DNA of 64,000 nt. Origin: Tanytarsus gracilentus. Lineage: Eukaryota > Arthropoda > Insecta > Diptera > Chironomidae. Below the pieces are notes generated by a model that saw nothing but the letters and a program-made list of their open reading frames with translations, had not been told where the DNA came from and made no database searches. The first letter of the stretch is position 1. Each line of letters begins with the position of its first letter. Location: NCBI GenBank assembly GCA_038502055.1, contig JAXRKN010000040.1, positions 62,001 through 126,000 of the forward strand. The letters are read 5' to 3'. A program made the translations under genes and the position numbers. Below, in pieces: positions 1-10,939 of this stretch.

Positions 1-3000
1 AAGAAAGAGAGTATGAAAATAAAAATGAATTTTTAGAAATAACACGCTAGAGGCAAAGAAATATTTGTTAGACCCCCACTTAGTGTCTCTCTCTCTCGTG
101 GAAGAATTTTCATTATTCTAGTGAAGTTTCAACTGTTCAGAAGCATTAAAGACAATTAATTGTCTGGGATTAATTCTTAGAATTTTCAAATATAAGGTGA
201 GTCAAAGGTGTAAAAAAATAACATCAATTTACCAAATTAATTCAAAAAATTAGTAAAAAATAATACAAACACGTGTTCGATTGAGTGGTCAAAAGTAATT
301 AGTCTATACTGCGCACGGTATTACGACATGTGAAAAAAATATTGTTTCCAGACGAACTGTTGTCGGTTTAATCGACTAGACTATTTTATCGCAAAACATC
401 TTGTTTTCTTATTTTTTTGCTATGAGTTTTCACCCAAAATATAATGTACAAATATTATGACCGATAACACCTGACAATATTTTTTTTTTTCGATTACATG
501 TCTGGAAATTAAGTAATAAATTTTTATTCCTAAAAGTTCTAAAAATAAAACTGAAATAATTAAGTTGTCACCATGGTGCACCATGCTCTTTCATCTTTTA
601 TTCTTTTATGGAACGAACTCATCGCGTGAACAGAAGATTTTATCGCGCTATTTTTACAAACCTAAATGGAAAAATACTGAATCGAATTTTAATCTACGAA
701 ACCTAAATTTAGGACGAGATAATGCGAAAATTGGAGACTTCCAAAAGTTCACCCATGACAGACGTTGAAAGCTCACTTTTTATCTTAATCCTTCATCAAT
801 AATATCAAAAATTACAACAACCCATGATATTTATAATTGTGAAAATTGCGTGATACTGGAGAGTCCATTTGAAGATAAAAATCATGCCGTTACCTCGTGT
901 TGCCAAGTTAGTGATTACAAAGATTTTTTTTGTTGATGAAACGGGAAGTATCTGAAAATTGTAATCCCGGTGAAGAGTAAAATAGAAAATTCCAGTTATG
1001 AGTTCAATTAGCAGAGGGATCCAATGTAAAATCTTCAAATTTTTTTTTAAATTAATTTTTAGATTAAAATCTAAATTAATTATAAAAGTTAAAATTTGCA
1101 AAAAAAAAATAATTTCCGCACCCCGCTGACTCTCACCAATAAATTTTATCCGCTATCTTATCGCATCAACTCCCTCGCAAGTGTTTTTGAAGGCTTAACT
1201 AACCAGTGGAGAAAAAAACCAGAATTATATGCTTCATCATATCATGTGAAAAGAACGTGAAGTCTGTGTTGCCGAAAAAAAAATCATTTTGCAGAAACGA
1301 GTGATAAGACCTTATCACTCTCTGCTGGTATGGTTGATGAGGTGTTGCGTGCTAGATATAGAAATTGCTAGACTTTTTGATACAAAAAAATTACACGAAT
1401 TCATCAAGTGATAACGTGCGCTTGCTCTGAATATTTGACTGTCGCCTGATCGCAAAAAAACTGGATATTTTCAGCTTATTTGCTTGTAACTGAAACGATT
1501 TCAATTAAATCTGATAAGCTCACAATTTACTACGACTTGTTTTAAATATTCGCTCACATTTTTAAATTTAAAAATTTGTAAGACGACTTAAAAGAAAAGG
1601 AACCACCAGCAATTTCATTAATTTGTTTCTCTCAAGTCAATACATGTATAACTCTTAATTTTAATTTGTCTGGGAATGTTTAAATATAAACAGCTTTTAA
1701 GCGATGGAGTTCGAGGTGATATTGTGACGATGGCGTGTACATAAACCCCAAGGTGTGCTTCAGCCTCCAGACAACTGTTTCTACATATTTTTTAAAATTA
1801 AACTTTTCTCTCAGAAAAAAAATAAAAACTCATAAAATTAATCAAGTGAAAAAATTCAAATCAATTTTTGCTATATTTTCACATTTCAAAATTATTTATA
1901 TAAAAATTTTGACAACATCGCATGAATCAATAAACAAACTTCTTAATTTTATATTCACGATTACATTCTGATATTTTTTTATTAGAGCTCCTCACAAATA
2001 GCAGATTTTTCATGAACGAGAGTTCATCATCGCTTTAAAAAGGTCGAAAGTAAAATCTGGAATTAAATGAGTGGAAAAAAATGCCGGCATATACAAATGT
2101 GTGTATAAAAAATGTCTCAAGTGGAGTTTCTTATCAAATTGAATATTGCGCGAGAAAGAACAACAAAAATAGGCGAAATCCAGTTTTTTCTTGGATTCGA
2201 AAATCAGTCAACACGAAAGCATTAAGAAAATCGTTATCAAAAATGATATCGTGTCACTCTTACACCTTAAATGTATTTTTCCACTTCCAAATTAATTTTC
2301 TTTCTTTATGAAACTCAACGGGAGGCCACGCAAGAAACTCCAACGAACAGAAAAGAACATTCACAAGAGCTGATAATAAATTAGTTCGTGGTTCATGTGT
2401 GTATTTGAAATAATGTAGGAAGAAGAAGAAGCCCTCCAGTGTTCAGTGGGGGCATTTCACATCTATCTCAAGTGCGCCACACACGAATGCATTCGATGAA
2501 AAAACGCTACGAGAATGTTAAATGAAATCACTGGCGACCAACAACTGGAGCTACGCTAAGCGACTGATAGTAGCATTCAGTAAATCCAGTTGAAATTGGA
2601 TTTAAGTTCAGATGAGGTGAGGACTATTCTCTCTCTCGTTTTTCCACTCCAATCTCAGTTTCATTTTGAAAAGACACACAGATTAAGTTTTCATTTCTAT
2701 TATAATAATTTCCAAGTAACTATCAGTTTCAATAAACACATTGTAATGCCGTGATAGTAAAACGTGCATTTTCTCGTGAGGAGGCCGAATCATTTTTATA
2801 AAAAAAGAGATACTATAAAATTATTATTTTTAATCACGTTTCATCACTCTAATAAAAATCTTGAAAATTCTTACAATTTAAAAGTTTACATGAACAGGAT
2901 TAACAATTTGGCAACAATGTTGCAAAAATATCGTTCCTGCCTCCTCCCCGACCTATTTGCTTTTTCACACACGTTGATTTCTTTCATCAGTCAACAGCAC

Positions 3001-3220
3001 ATATGAAAACCCGAAACTTTATCACCAGACAGAGCAGAGTGATAAGAGAATGAAAAAAAACGAATGTTCAATAAAAAAAAGAGTGAGACACTCTCTTAGT
3101 TCCACATATATATATGTGCATTAAAAATATTGTAAAACAGTCGCGGTTGGAAATTTGTTCCTAAAAGAGCCGGAAAAAAATTATTCCTAAAAATTATATT
3201 GAAAATAAACATATTTAAAA
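1..3220. other. Non-coding upstream region of the GLIS-like gene
   Basis: I see no convincing coding exon here; the open frames are short, low-complexity and lack family resemblance. A strong splice-donor match (AAGGTGAGT around 194-202) near the left edge could end a 5' UTR exon of a gene reading rightward. An initiator-like TCAGT near 2577 lies in more GC-rich sequence and could be a start site for the GLIS-like gene downstream. Both are inference. The rest is AT-rich DNA with homopolymer runs, plausibly intron or enhancer sequence. Confidence 0.4.
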
Positions 3221-4636
3221 ATGTTAATCGACACAAGTCAGGACTATATTTATAGGGTGAATGGGATACCCTTATTTTACACTCAATCAACCACCTCAAC
3301 CACAAGTACATTCAGCAAGGAATTTTGTACAACCCTACCATATTCGCCATATTCAACGCCATCGCCACCTTGTGACACATTAATGACCTCGAAAATTGTA
3401 ACAACTCCTCACAGCCTGTCACCTCACCCCATTATCACACTTACGCCACCACTTTCTCCATTCACCTCGTCAAATGCCACAACTGATCAATCACGAAGAC
3501 GAGACTCCGTTATCATGAAAGTTGAAAATTGTCAAATTATTACCCCCGCAAATGACAATCAAATTAGCATCGATCATGTGTGTCGATGGGAAAACTGCTA
3601 TCGGTATGTAGTGCGAAAAATGAGCTTAACATCATTTTAGAAGTGAAAAGTGTGCGTCAAAAATTATTTAAGCAATTCATCAATTTTTAAAAAAATTTAA
3701 AGAAATTTTTCACAAAATTTAATAAATTCTAAAATTTAATTTAAAAAATGCTGAAAATAATTTTCAAGCAAATCTTTAAAATTGTCAAAAAAATAATTTC
3801 AATTTTTAATTTTTTCCCCTTAGAATTTTTGATACTCTGGAAAAGCTCGCAAATCACGTTTCAGTTATGCACAGCAACGTTGCCCCAGACAATCTTTATT
3901 ATTGCCGATGGGAAAGTTGTTCGCGTTCGGAAAGAGGATTTAATGCTCGATATAAAATGTTAGTGCATTGCCGAACACATACGAAAGAAAAACCGCACAG
4001 GTGTTCATTTTCCGAATGCGGCAAATCATTTTCGAGAGCCGAGAACTTAAAAATTCACATACGATCGCATACGCTAGAAAAACCATACAAGTGAGTTGAA
4101 AAAGTTTTGTTAAATAATAATTTTACGACTTTTTATATTTTTTTTTCAACAGATGTAATTTTCCGGGATGTACAAAAGCGTACAGCAATTCTAGTGATAG
4201 ATTTAAACATAACCGAACTCATCTCAACACCAAACCCTATTGCTGTAAATTTGAAGGCTGTGGCAAAAGATACACCGACCCTTCCTCACTGAGAAAACAC
4301 GTGAAAACATTTAATCACGAAAGTTTGATTGCACAGCAAAAATTGATGGCATTCGGAGCTACTGTCAGCGTTAAAAATAGCGATAATGATTTCGATTTTA
4401 AAGCGTCGCAAAAGCTTTTTAGTGCAACAAATTATAATCACTCACATCTGGATGAACTGCAGAGGAGAAATGACGATGAAAATTTTAAAACTTACTGCGT
4501 AGATGAAGTGCAGTGGAGAAATGATGAGCTTAGTAAAAATTATCAATTTAGTGAATTTTCTATAGTCGAAGAGCGAATGGAAGCTTTCAATATTAATGAG
4601 CCATTAGACTTGAGAATTCAGCACAGAAAATTTTGA
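3221..4636 (+). CDS. GLIS/sugarbabe-like five-C2H2 zinc-finger transcription factor
   Basis: Model joins 3221-3603, 3824-4090 and 4153-4636, giving 377 aa in frame with GT-AG introns. The N-terminal ~115 residues are Ser/Thr/Pro-rich. Five C2H2 fingers follow: the first is split by intron 1 (CRWENC ... HVSVMH), then CRWESC, CSFSEC, CNFPGC and CKFEGC fingers. Linkers HTKEKPHRC and HTLEKPYKC, and the strings GFNARYKML, SSDRFKH and YTDPSSLRKH, are typical of the GLIS2/sugarbabe group rather than GLI or ZIC. Such proteins are nuclear, sequence-specific regulators; Drosophila sugarbabe is a sugar-responsive lipogenic regulator. The C-terminus carries EPLDLRI, which resembles a CtBP-binding PxDL motif. 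An AATAAA lies at 4670-4675. The ATG has A at -3, but an upstream coding exon cannot be excluded. Lame-duck-like identity is the main alternative. Confidence 0.85.
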
Positions 4637-4723
4637 TTAGTGTTAAAAATTAGTTTAATTTTTTATTATAATAAAAAGTTTAAATTTAGAAATTTAAAAA
4701 ATATTTTTAATTTCTCACTAAAA

Positions 4724-5017
4724 TTATCCAGCTGCAGGCAATTGTGGTAGTCCTGATAGGCCAGGCAGTCCTTGAACTAAAGACGGATCGAATTTGGTTA
4801 CAATCGCTTGGAAACCTCCGAGAACTAAAATCGGTCCGGTATTGGCAATTGAATCCATGCCTGGCAAGACTCCCAACCCTCCTGCTGGCTTAGCAGTTGT
4901 CGTACTTCCTCCTAATCCATCTAAAATTCCTTTCACTTCATCATTATTATTTTCCTCAGCAATCGGCAACGCATTTACAGTCATCAAAATTAAAACAAGA
5001 ACAATTTTCACCTTCAT
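4724..5017 (-). CDS. Small secreted Gly/Leu/Pro-rich protein, 97 aa
   Basis: Single-exon reading frame starting with a clear signal peptide (MKVKIVLVLILMTVNALP, probable cleavage after Ala or Pro), followed by an acidic stretch (EENNNDE) and a Gly/Leu/Pro-rich tail with GLGG, PGM and GLPGLSGLP motifs. There are no cysteines in the mature part and no recognised domain. It is convergent with the GLIS-like gene (about 90 bp between stops) and divergent from GTP cyclohydrolase I. The composition resembles small secreted or cuticle-associated proteins of insects, but I cannot name a family. The opposite-strand open frame over the same bases lacks a signal peptide and looks like a shadow. Confidence 0.65.
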   Translation of the reverse strand: MKVKIVLVLILMTVNALPIAEENNNDEVKGILDGLGGSTTTAKPAGGLGVLPGMDSIANTGPILVLGGFQAIVTKFDPSLVQGLPGLSGLPQLPAAG

Positions 5018-5766
5018 TTTACTAATTTTGAATGTCGACTAATATTTTTTTTCGCACCTCAAAGTCTTTCAGCCACATTTACCGGAAACGTCACGTCGTG
5101 TGCACTATCAAGTGCAATTGAAATTAATTTCATACCAAAATGCACTGAAGCATGTGATGGGTTAACAAATGGTGAAGCATGTAATTATAATTTCGTATTC
5201 TTAATCGGAGATTTTGAGTGCAAAACCGCACACACAGTTGCAAAAAGTTCTAACATTGAATTATCGGCAAAAAATATTCATTGCCAAAAATTTAAACTTT
5301 TTTTTAATGAGAGAGAAGTTCGTGAAAAAGCGCAATTTTAAATTCTCAATTTTTTCCCAAGATTCAAAGTTGTATATTTTTTTGCACTTTCATTTTAATA
5401 AAAAATTAAAGATAAAATTTAAAAATTTACGAACACTTTTAATTCTCTAAATATTTTCTATCACATTTACTTCCTTACAAATTAGAAATGTGCAAAAATT
5501 AAAGCGGCAATTTGTGCGTGTAAAATGCATTTTCATTTTGCAATCGGTAGCGCGTAGAACTAGCAGCATTATGGACAGCGAAATGTCTAAGTTCGCATAC
5601 TTCTAAGACCCATTCAAGGTTATTCATCGACTGTTCATGAGATTGAACACAGTAATAAATTTCTATGTGTGCAAATTAGTGCAAAATTTTTGCTATTTCT
5701 ATTGAAGATAAATTGTTGAGAATCTCAGTGCAATATTTAAGCTTAACTTGAGCGCACGTTTAGATA

Positions 5767-5771
5767 TCAGT
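5767..5771 (+). promoter_or_regulatory. Possible initiator for GTP cyclohydrolase I
   Basis: TCAGT within ATATCAGTTAAA lies about 30 bases before the start codon and matches the arthropod initiator consensus. No TATA box is apparent at the expected distance. A second TCAGT lies near 5725. Inference from motif only. Confidence 0.3.
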
Positions 5772-5798
5772 TAAAAAATCACCGGATAGAAAAAAAAA

Positions 5799-6971
5799 AT
5801 GTCTGAAATTTGTGAAGTGTCGTTAAAAAATGGTGATGTTGTCGATAAACCAATCAAGCCGAATGGAGTGGCTAAAATTAACGATAAGAAAATTGAAAAT
5901 TGCACAAACGGACATTCGCTGCGTGAAATGTCAATGTGCTATAAATCAATCTTAGAGCATGTCGGTGAAGATCCAAAGCGAGAAGGATTATTAAAAACAC
6001 CAGAGAGAGCTGCAAAAGCTATGCAATTTTTCACTAAAGGATACAATGAATCACTAAGTGGTAAAAAAGTGCATTTTAAATCATTTTGTGCTTGATTAAA
6101 AATTTAAACATTTTTTTGTGACACTCCTTAGATGTGATTAATGGTGCAATTTTCACCGAAAACCACGATGAAATGGTTATTGTTAAAGACATAGAAATGT
6201 TTTCAATGTGCGAGCATCATTGCGTGAGTTAATCATTAAGTTTTGTTAAAGTTTTTCAAAACCGGTAAATTTTTTAAGGTTCCCTTCTTTGGGCGCGTTT
6301 CAATTGGTTACCTCCCGCGCAATAAAATCATTGGACTTTCAAAGCTCGCACGAATAGTTGAGATCTACAGTAGAAGGCTTCAAGTTCAAGAACGTGAGTG
6401 TTTTTTTTAAGATTTAAACTTTTAATTGTCACTTTTGTTGTTTCATTAATTTTTTTTCGTGTTGTTGAATATTTTAAATTAAAGTTTTTTAAGTCTCCAT
6501 TGGAGTTGACATTTTTCAAAGTTTATCAAACTGTAAAAATATTTACATAAAAATTTTTTCTAGCTTTATTAAGAATTTCTTAAACTATTTCATTATTTAC
6601 TAAGCGTTTTTTGAAGAACTAATTTAAAAAAATTGAAAATTTATTTTCGTCCAGGCCTGACAAAAGAGATTGCGGAAGCGATTGAGAGAGCATTGCACCC
6701 ACTTGGCGTTGGGGTCGTAATTGAAGCAACTCATATGGTGAGAATCAATTAAAATTTTTTAATTTTAATACTTAAAAAACTTTAATTTTATGTATCAGTG
6801 CATGGTGATGAGAGGTAAATTAAACGAGAAGTAAAAAGATAAAAATAATAACTAAAATATTTTTAAGGTGTCCAAAAAATTAATTCGAAAACCATGACCT
6901 CAGTGATGCTTGGCGAGTATCGAAACAATCAAAAAACTCGAGACGAATTTTTCAGACTTGCCAAGTCATAG
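5799..6971 (+). CDS. Pu: GTP cyclohydrolase I (Punch orthologue)
   Basis: Six exons (5799-6060, 6132-6223, 6279-6393, 6655-6737, 6799-6814, 6868-6971) give 223 aa in frame. GTP cyclohydrolase I (EC 3.5.4.16) converts GTP to 7,8-dihydroneopterin triphosphate, the first step of tetrahydrobiopterin and pteridine synthesis, feeding aromatic-amino-acid hydroxylation and eye and cuticle pigment. Diagnostic strings are EDPKREGLLKTPERAAKAM, MCEHH, IGLSKLARIVEIYSRRLQVQ, EATHMCMVMRG and NSKTMTSVMLG. The zinc ligands Cys and His of CEHH and the Cys of HMCM are present. The residue after CEHH is Cys rather than the usual Leu. The N-terminal ~45 residues are the variable insect regulatory extension; other 5' exons could exist, as Punch has several isoforms in flies. 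Exon 5 is only 16 nt. Confidence 0.95.
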
Positions 6972-7041
6972 ACGTAAATTACCAAACGATGAAAAATGTA
7001 CGGAGAATTACTATAAAAAAATACAAACTGTAAAAAACTGA

Positions 7042-7047
7042 AATAAA
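7042..7047 (+). other. Polyadenylation signal AATAAA after GTP cyclohydrolase I
   Basis: AATAAA lies about 70 bases after the stop codon in AT-rich 3' sequence, a normal distance for a short insect 3' UTR. Confidence 0.5.
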
Positions 7048-7886
7048 AAGGTAGAAAAGAGTTGATTTTTAATTTACAACATTTTTACTTTTCTTTTTTC
7101 ATATTTTATTTTTTATACATTTCTTTAATTACATTTTTTTTTCATTATAGCGTGTGTAGATTTCTTGATGTAATGTTATTTTCAATAACAATATTTTAAG
7201 CAAGTCCCGCGATAATTTTCAAATTTAATTTTTTTTTCTCGAAAGATTATGTTCACGTATGTAAAAATGGATTTTCTTTGTATTTCTTCATCTAAATGCA
7301 ATTCAGTAGATAGACTGATATTTTTTAACTTCTTATTATATTTTGTTAGTCAAAATTGTTTTAAATTAAAAAAGTATGTAAATTATAAAGCCGATTTTCT
7401 TTTTCTTTTTAATCATATCAACTAATAATTGGCTAAATATGACGCGTAAAATTGATTTCAGTTTGTCTTATTAACATTTTTTTAAAGAACTAAGGAGAAG
7501 TAAAAAATATTATTAGTTCTATAAATTTTAATAAAAAAATCTCTATTATGCAAAAAAACTCAACAACAAAAGTTACTTAAAAGAATTTTAACTATAAAAA
7601 TGAATTAATAATAGTTGGAGATTTTAAAATTGAACTTGTAAGTTATGGAAGCAAGGTAATAGACATTAAAATTAAGATTAAAAAGTTTAAGGACACGCAC
7701 TATAAATCATAAACTTCTCGTTAAGATTTTTTTAAAAATATATTTCATCAAAAGTGCGAATTTTTCGAAAGTTTAAATTTTTTTTCTCATGCTTTATTAG
7801 AAGTAGAGACGAGATTTTTTATAATGCATTTTTTGGATAGAACTGCAGACAAAACTCTCTGCTAGTGTATGTGATTTTGTTAATCA
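7048..7886. other. AT-rich intergenic region between convergent genes
   Basis: No coding exon is visible. The region separates the 3' ends of GTP cyclohydrolase I (+) and SLMAP (-) and probably contains the SLMAP 3' UTR. Only homopolymer A/T runs are evident. Confidence 0.5.
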
Positions 7887-10800
7887 TTAACGTACGAAGA
7901 AGAAAATATAGGCGATGAAGACAATGACGATGGGCACAAGATATTTCAGAGCTACATTGTGCATCCAATTTCCATTAAAATGACCGAAAGTCGTACGAAG
8001 CTCGCTTAGTTCACGCTGAAGTCGAACATTTTCTTCGCTCAAACTTTTGCACTTTTCTTTAAAGACGATCAGCTCATCTTCATATAATACTTTGGGATGA
8101 TTATTGAGTTCATCGTCATCATCTATGGTCGCTGAGATTGAACGGTTTTGAGGCATTTCGGTTGATGTTGATGGTGTATAATGATCGATTTCATCTTCCA
8201 ATTCACTTGATAGAGTATCAAATATTTCTTTCTTTGTACTTTTATCCACTTCAATCACGCTCACATCTTCATCGTCTTCGTCGGCATCCGTTTGACTGCT
8301 GCACTCACTCATGTCACAGCTACGATGACGTTGTCTGCTCCGCTCCTGATCGAGCTCTGTACGGACTTCTTCCAATAATTTCTCATTATAAGACATTTGA
8401 TCTGTTAGTGACGTCAACTCAGTACGAAGTGCATTGCATTGCTTAATTTTTTCATCATAATCATCTTGCGATGGACGTGATTCAATTTCATCTTTAAGGG
8501 ACATGAGCTATTAGAGAAAGAGATTATTTTAAAGAAATGATTAAATTAAATAAATTGATCTCACCTGAGATGACATTTCATCACATTTCTCCTTGTATGA
8601 GCTCTGCTCATTCGTTTTAACCTCAGTGAACTCCATTAATTGACGCTTGAGCCTCGCATACAACGCCAGCAATTGCTTTAAATTTACTATAATTCTCTCT
8701 CGCGACGCTCCGACATTGAAGTTCTGCATCATTAGCATCCGATTGTTATTGTTGTTATTATTATTCATATTATTTTGATTGTCATCGCATTGCTTCTGTT
8801 CGCTCTCCTGCTCGTCGGGCGCCAAAAGAATCAATTCCTCCTCTTTCTTCGTTACAACTGGTATAGATGATGGCACAAGATGATCTGATTGTTGCTGCTG
8901 ATTATCTAACAGCGTAGCAGTTGAGTCATTTTGATTAAGCATCATTACACTGCTGTCAGATCCATCTTAAAGCATAAGTGTTAATGAAGAAAAATGTCAA
9001 AAACGTCTATAATACTCACTACTACTTTCGTTATTGTTGTTATTAGTGATGATATTATTGTTGGTAGTCGCTGCAAACAAAAGATTCAATTCCTTTTCGA
9101 GCGTAAGCATTTTATTGTAGACACGCGAGCAGTTTGTTTCCAAGCTTTTAGCTAAATTCACTTCATCGTCCTAAAAATAAAAATTAAATCGTGTGAATTT
9201 TACAAATTTTACTTTTAACTCTCACCTCATCATCACAAATTGCCTTGATTATATCCTCAGATCCTTCAATATTCTTAATATCCGACTTTAGCAGCAAATT
9301 AGCGAGAAATTGCGAACTTTCAAAATCTCCAATGTCATTCTGTCGCTAGAAAATAAAAATAACATGTTGTGTTAGACATTCTATAACGGATTAGATTCAA
9401 GTGGAGAAAAAATATATTTTTGCAGTCTTAAGTCTAGACGATAAAATTGATAAGCTTACCTTATAATTAGTTAATTTCTCCTGAAGTTCATTGAGTTCTG
9501 AATTTAAATTTTTCAATTCTGCTTCTTTCTTATAAATCTTTTCCTCATAATCCGAAATTTTGATGTCTAATTGATTTTGCATTGCATCAAGCCGCTCATT
9601 TGTTTCTCGCGATTGGCTATGGGATTTGGTGACTTGATCACGCAGAAGCGAACACTCATCTTCTGTGCTGCAAAGCTCCTTCTCGACCACACTCAACTTT
9701 TGAATCGCTTCCAATCGCTCGTTATAGACTTTCTTCAATGCTTGTTTTGCACTCGTTTGATATTGCATTTTCTCATTTTGTAGCTTCATAATTTCCTCAC
9801 GCAACTTATCCTCCGACAGAGGCTTGCTGAAATACAATAACTTCTTCTCCAGCATATCGATTCGACTCAGGAGACGATCCTCATCGACTAAAGCTTGCCA
9901 ACTTGCCGATGATGATTTTCTAAAAATTTATGTGAGAATGTTTTCATGTTAAGAAATCAGGTCAATTTGATTCGCTAATAATTACCTGACTAAATCGATT
10001 TTCTTCTGAATGGCGAGTAGTTTACTTTCAAGATTTTGTTCACGCTGAACCGCTTCTTGAATATATTGATTCAATCTATACAGGTCAACTTGAGGAATTT
10101 TCGTATTTGTTGCACCGACGAGGGTCGATTGGCTTGCTTTCGTTTCACGCCCATCTGGCAAGAAGAGCTTGAGGGTCGCTACGATGCACCCGTGCGTCTC
10201 TTTCCGTGAATTTTCCATAACATCAACTCCAAATTGTACAATGTCACCGCTACTGACTTCAAATGGCTCGGATTGACTACACGTCTGACTGAGACGTTGA
10301 TTATTGATAAATGTTCCGTTACTGCTCCCGGTATCCTAAAAAAAAATTCATTGTTAACATAAATTCTTTTGAAGCATTTAATTTCTACCTTGAGGAAAAA
10401 TTTGCCATCCTCATACCACAGCTCGGCATGATTTCTAGACAGTACTTTACAGTCGAAAATGGCATTGTTATCACTGACTTTTGTGCGTGCTATCGCCCTT
10501 CCAATTTTAACAGGTTTCTTTGGCTCGAGCAGAAGTGTGCGACTCTAAAAAATCAATATTAGGTGTATTTGAGAAGGTTATAGAACAATTTTTGTCAATT
10601 CCATTAAAGTCTTACCGGAAACGGATGTGAATTTGGTCGACAAATCAATTGAGCTTTCGCAAACAATTGCTGATTATTTTGTTGCTGTTGCTGATTTTGC
10701 ATTTGTTGTTGCTGTTGCTGTTGAGTGTAGGCTTGCAATTGTTGTAATTGCTGCTGTGAACTATCTCGCTTAATTGTCGCAATGTTCGAAGCATTGTTGC

Positions 10801-10939
10801 TATTATTATTGAGAGGAATTAGATTCCCATTGCCTGGCGGTTGAAGTGAAATTTCATTTGTTGCTACTGGAGTTGTTGGCATTTTAACTCCCGTTGGATT
10901 CAAGAAAGAAATGCAATCATCTCTCTTAATAATGACCAT
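7887..10939 (-). CDS. Slmap: SLMAP (sarcolemmal membrane-associated protein), FHA and tail-anchored coiled coil
   Basis: Eight exons (10939-10616, 10544-10389, 10335-9986, 9919-9460, 9345-9226, 9170-9020, 8965-8565, 8507-7887) give 860 aa in frame. SLMAP is the FHA subunit of STRIPAK phosphatase complexes; in flies and mammals it recruits STRIPAK to phosphorylated Hippo/MST and inhibits Hippo signalling. The protein has an Asn/Gln-rich N-terminus with poly-Q, then CRPNSHPFP, an FHA domain (IGRAIAR, LSRNHAELW, TGSSNGTFINNQRLS, DIVQFGVDV), long coiled coils (SWQALVDEDRLLSRID is a family signature), acidic low-complexity linkers, and a C-terminal transmembrane anchor (YLVPIVIVFIAYIFFFVR). The start ATG lies 5 bases after a possible acceptor (TTCAG), so a 5' UTR intron or further coding exon upstream is possible. 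Poly-Q before the FHA is unusual relative to vertebrate SLMAP. Confidence 0.95.
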
